From: JAGLQA01 sp023135565
GTDB taxonomy: Bacteria; Acidobacteriota; Aminicenantia; UBA2199
Assembly: GCA_030639305.1 (NCBI GenBank)
Contig: DAOWCY010000186.1
Location: 1 to 14,153, forward strand
Direction: 5' to 3'
Length of the DNA stretch: 14,153 bases
The translations under genes were made by a program, and so were the position numbers. Shown in pieces: positions 13,525-14,153 of the stretch. Under the pieces are notes generated by a model. It was given only the letters and a program-made list of their open reading frames with translations, was not told the DNA's origin and did no database searches. The stretch's first letter is position 1; the number at the start of each line of letters is the position of its first letter.

Positions 13525-13800
13525 TTATTTATTAACAATCTCTTTTAATTTTTTGCCGGGGACAAATTTCACTGCTGTTTTTTTCGGGATTTCGATCTCC
13601 TGGCCGGTTCTCGGGTTTCTACCTTTCTTTTTCTTCTTGGTGATTGTCTTCAGTGTGCCGAAGCCTACCAGGGTTAATTTCCCATTATTTTGCAGTTCAT
13701 CGGTAACAATTTCGATAAGCACATCGATAATTTTGATAGCATCGCTTTTAGTAATACTGGAATCTTTTACCATTTGCAATGCCAATTCATTCTTATTCAT
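13525..13800 (-). CDS. HU family DNA-binding protein
   Basis: HU/IHF proteins are small dimeric nucleoid proteins that bend and compact DNA. The 91-aa sequence begins with NKNELALQMVKDSSITK and has VGFGTLKT, the DNA-arm GRNPRTGQEIEIP and FVPGKKLKEIV, the complete family signature. It may be either an HU or an IHF-like subunit. AAGGAGG (13814-13808), seven bases before the ATG, and a promoter upstream fix the start. In enterobacteria an IHF gene ends the thrS-pheT operon; here an HU-type gene begins it. Confidence 0.96.
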   Translation of the reverse strand: MNKNELALQMVKDSSITKSDAIKIIDVLIEIVTDELQNNGKLTLVGFGTLKTITKKKKKGRNPRTGQEIEIPKKTAVKFVPGKKLKEIVNK

Positions 13801-13826
13801 ATGTTTGCCTCCTTCATAAGGTTTCT

Positions 13827-13855
13827 AATTTACCGCAAAATGGACGTAAAGTCAA
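13827..13855 (-). promoter_or_regulatory. Promoter for HU and probably the downstream core operon
   Basis: TTGACT (13855-13850), a 17-bp spacer and TAAATT (13832-13827) precede the HU Shine-Dalgarno site. The -35 element matches 5/6 and the -10 element 4/6. Since no other clear promoter or terminator was seen until past ymdB, transcripts started here may cover much of the minus-strand run. Confidence 0.6.
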
Positions 13856-13934
13856 TACGATAAAGCAAATAAAAACAAAAATAACAGGAAAAGGGGGTCG
13901 GGCGTCTAATTTTGGGGGCCGCGGAGCAGTCCGG

Positions 13935-13976
13935 CTGAATGCCAAAAGCTGAAGGCCGAAGGCTGAAGGCTGAAGG
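13935..13976 (+). repeat. Heptamer array, copy 3 (best conserved)
   Basis: Six units read CTGAATG, CCAAAAG, CTGAAGG, CCGAAGG, CTGAAGG, CTGAAGG. The last four differ at one position only, so the tandem 7-nt structure is clear. A trailing TTCAGCTTTGG may be an inverted partial unit. Confidence 0.7.
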
Positions 13977-14040
13977 TAAGTGTTCAGCTTTGGAAAAAGA
14001 AAAATTCAAAGCTTTTATAGGGGGCTTTTCGCTTTTTTAA

Positions 14041-14092
14041 ACAAAAGTTTTGTTCAAACTTTTTCAAAAGTTTGGCCCCCGGCAGGGCCGCC
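14041..14092 (-). repeat. Dispersed GC-rich repeat, right copy
   Basis: On the minus strand this begins GGCGGCCCTGCCGGGGGCCA (14092-14073), identical to 310-329. It continues into a TTTTGAAAAAGTTTGAACAA segment that matches about 361-390 at 26 of 30 positions by my count. Within it AAAAGTTT pairs with AAACTTTT as a hairpin. This copy is uninterrupted, so it is probably closer to the complete element. Confidence 0.65.
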
Positions 14093-14153
14093 CAATACTG
14101 TTGCCTTAAGCATTATTCAATTTTCCCGATCTTCCTTTGATCCACTTGTTTTT

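Larger units (their letters stand above)
13856..14153. other. Right-edge noncoding repeat region
   Basis: No gene is seen beyond the HU promoter. The stretch carries a heptamer array (13935-13976) and the inverted copy of the GC-rich dispersed repeat (14041-14092), listed separately. The remainder is A/T-rich with no recognised feature. Confidence 0.6.

Noticed and set aside
13935..13976. CRISPR array
   Set aside because: Repeat units are 7 nt with no spacers of regular length, and no cas genes are present.

Overview
This is a bacterial chromosomal window of moderate GC with three parts: an orphan elongation factor G gene on the left, an accessory block in the middle, and a long, dense minus-strand run of core information-processing genes on the right. 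The order HU, tRNA-Val, thrS, infC, rpmI, rplT, a ZapB-like protein, zapA, rny, ymdB suggests an uncultured Gram-negative lineage, possibly an Omnitrophota- or Elusimicrobiota-like candidate phylum. That taxonomic guess comes from gene order and protein style only. Sigma-70-like promoters (TTGnnn, 17 bp, TATAAT-like) and good Shine-Dalgarno sites are visible throughout.

Left part (1-2961): a small unrecognised ORF, then about 420 bp of repeat-rich noncoding DNA (14-bp inverted repeats, a heptamer array, a GC-rich dispersed repeat). Next comes a clear promoter, a roughly 120-nt leader and a full-length fusA-like gene on the plus strand. fusA is not in a str operon here. Downstream lies a 256-bp gap with REP-like hairpins and a long imperfect stem ending in a T-rich tract.

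Middle part (2962-7294, minus strand): four accessory genes under three recognisable promoters. They are an AAA-ATPase/PD-(D/E)XK protein, a small protein plus nucleotidyltransferase pair resembling a two-gene toxin-antitoxin module, and an Rpn-type PD-(D/E)XK putative transposase. A possible broken ORF lies between the last two. The block sits between fusA and ymdB and looks like an island of selfish or defence-type genes, though no intact insertion boundary is visible.

Right part (7295-13855, minus strand): HU with its own promoter, a tRNA-Val(GAC) between HU and thrS, then the conserved thrS-infC-rpmI-rplT translation cluster. This continues into cell-division and RNA-turnover genes (ZapB-like coiled coil, zapA, rny, ymdB). 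Gaps are small, there are several overlaps, and no terminator is visible between them, so the whole run may be one transcript. Two very short ORFs joined to their neighbours by ATGA stop/start overlaps (10013-10099 and 10359-10463) lie in the only gaps between rplT and zapA.

The last 350 bp hold no gene but repeat the left-edge themes: the same GC-rich 20-mer in inverted orientation and a heptamer array. The most noteworthy signals are the dispersed 7-nt periodic repeat, the inverted GC-rich repeat at both window ends, the doubly coupled mini-ORF upstream of zapA, the nucleotidyltransferase pair, and the tRNA embedded between HU and thrS. I found no clearly new multi-gene system.
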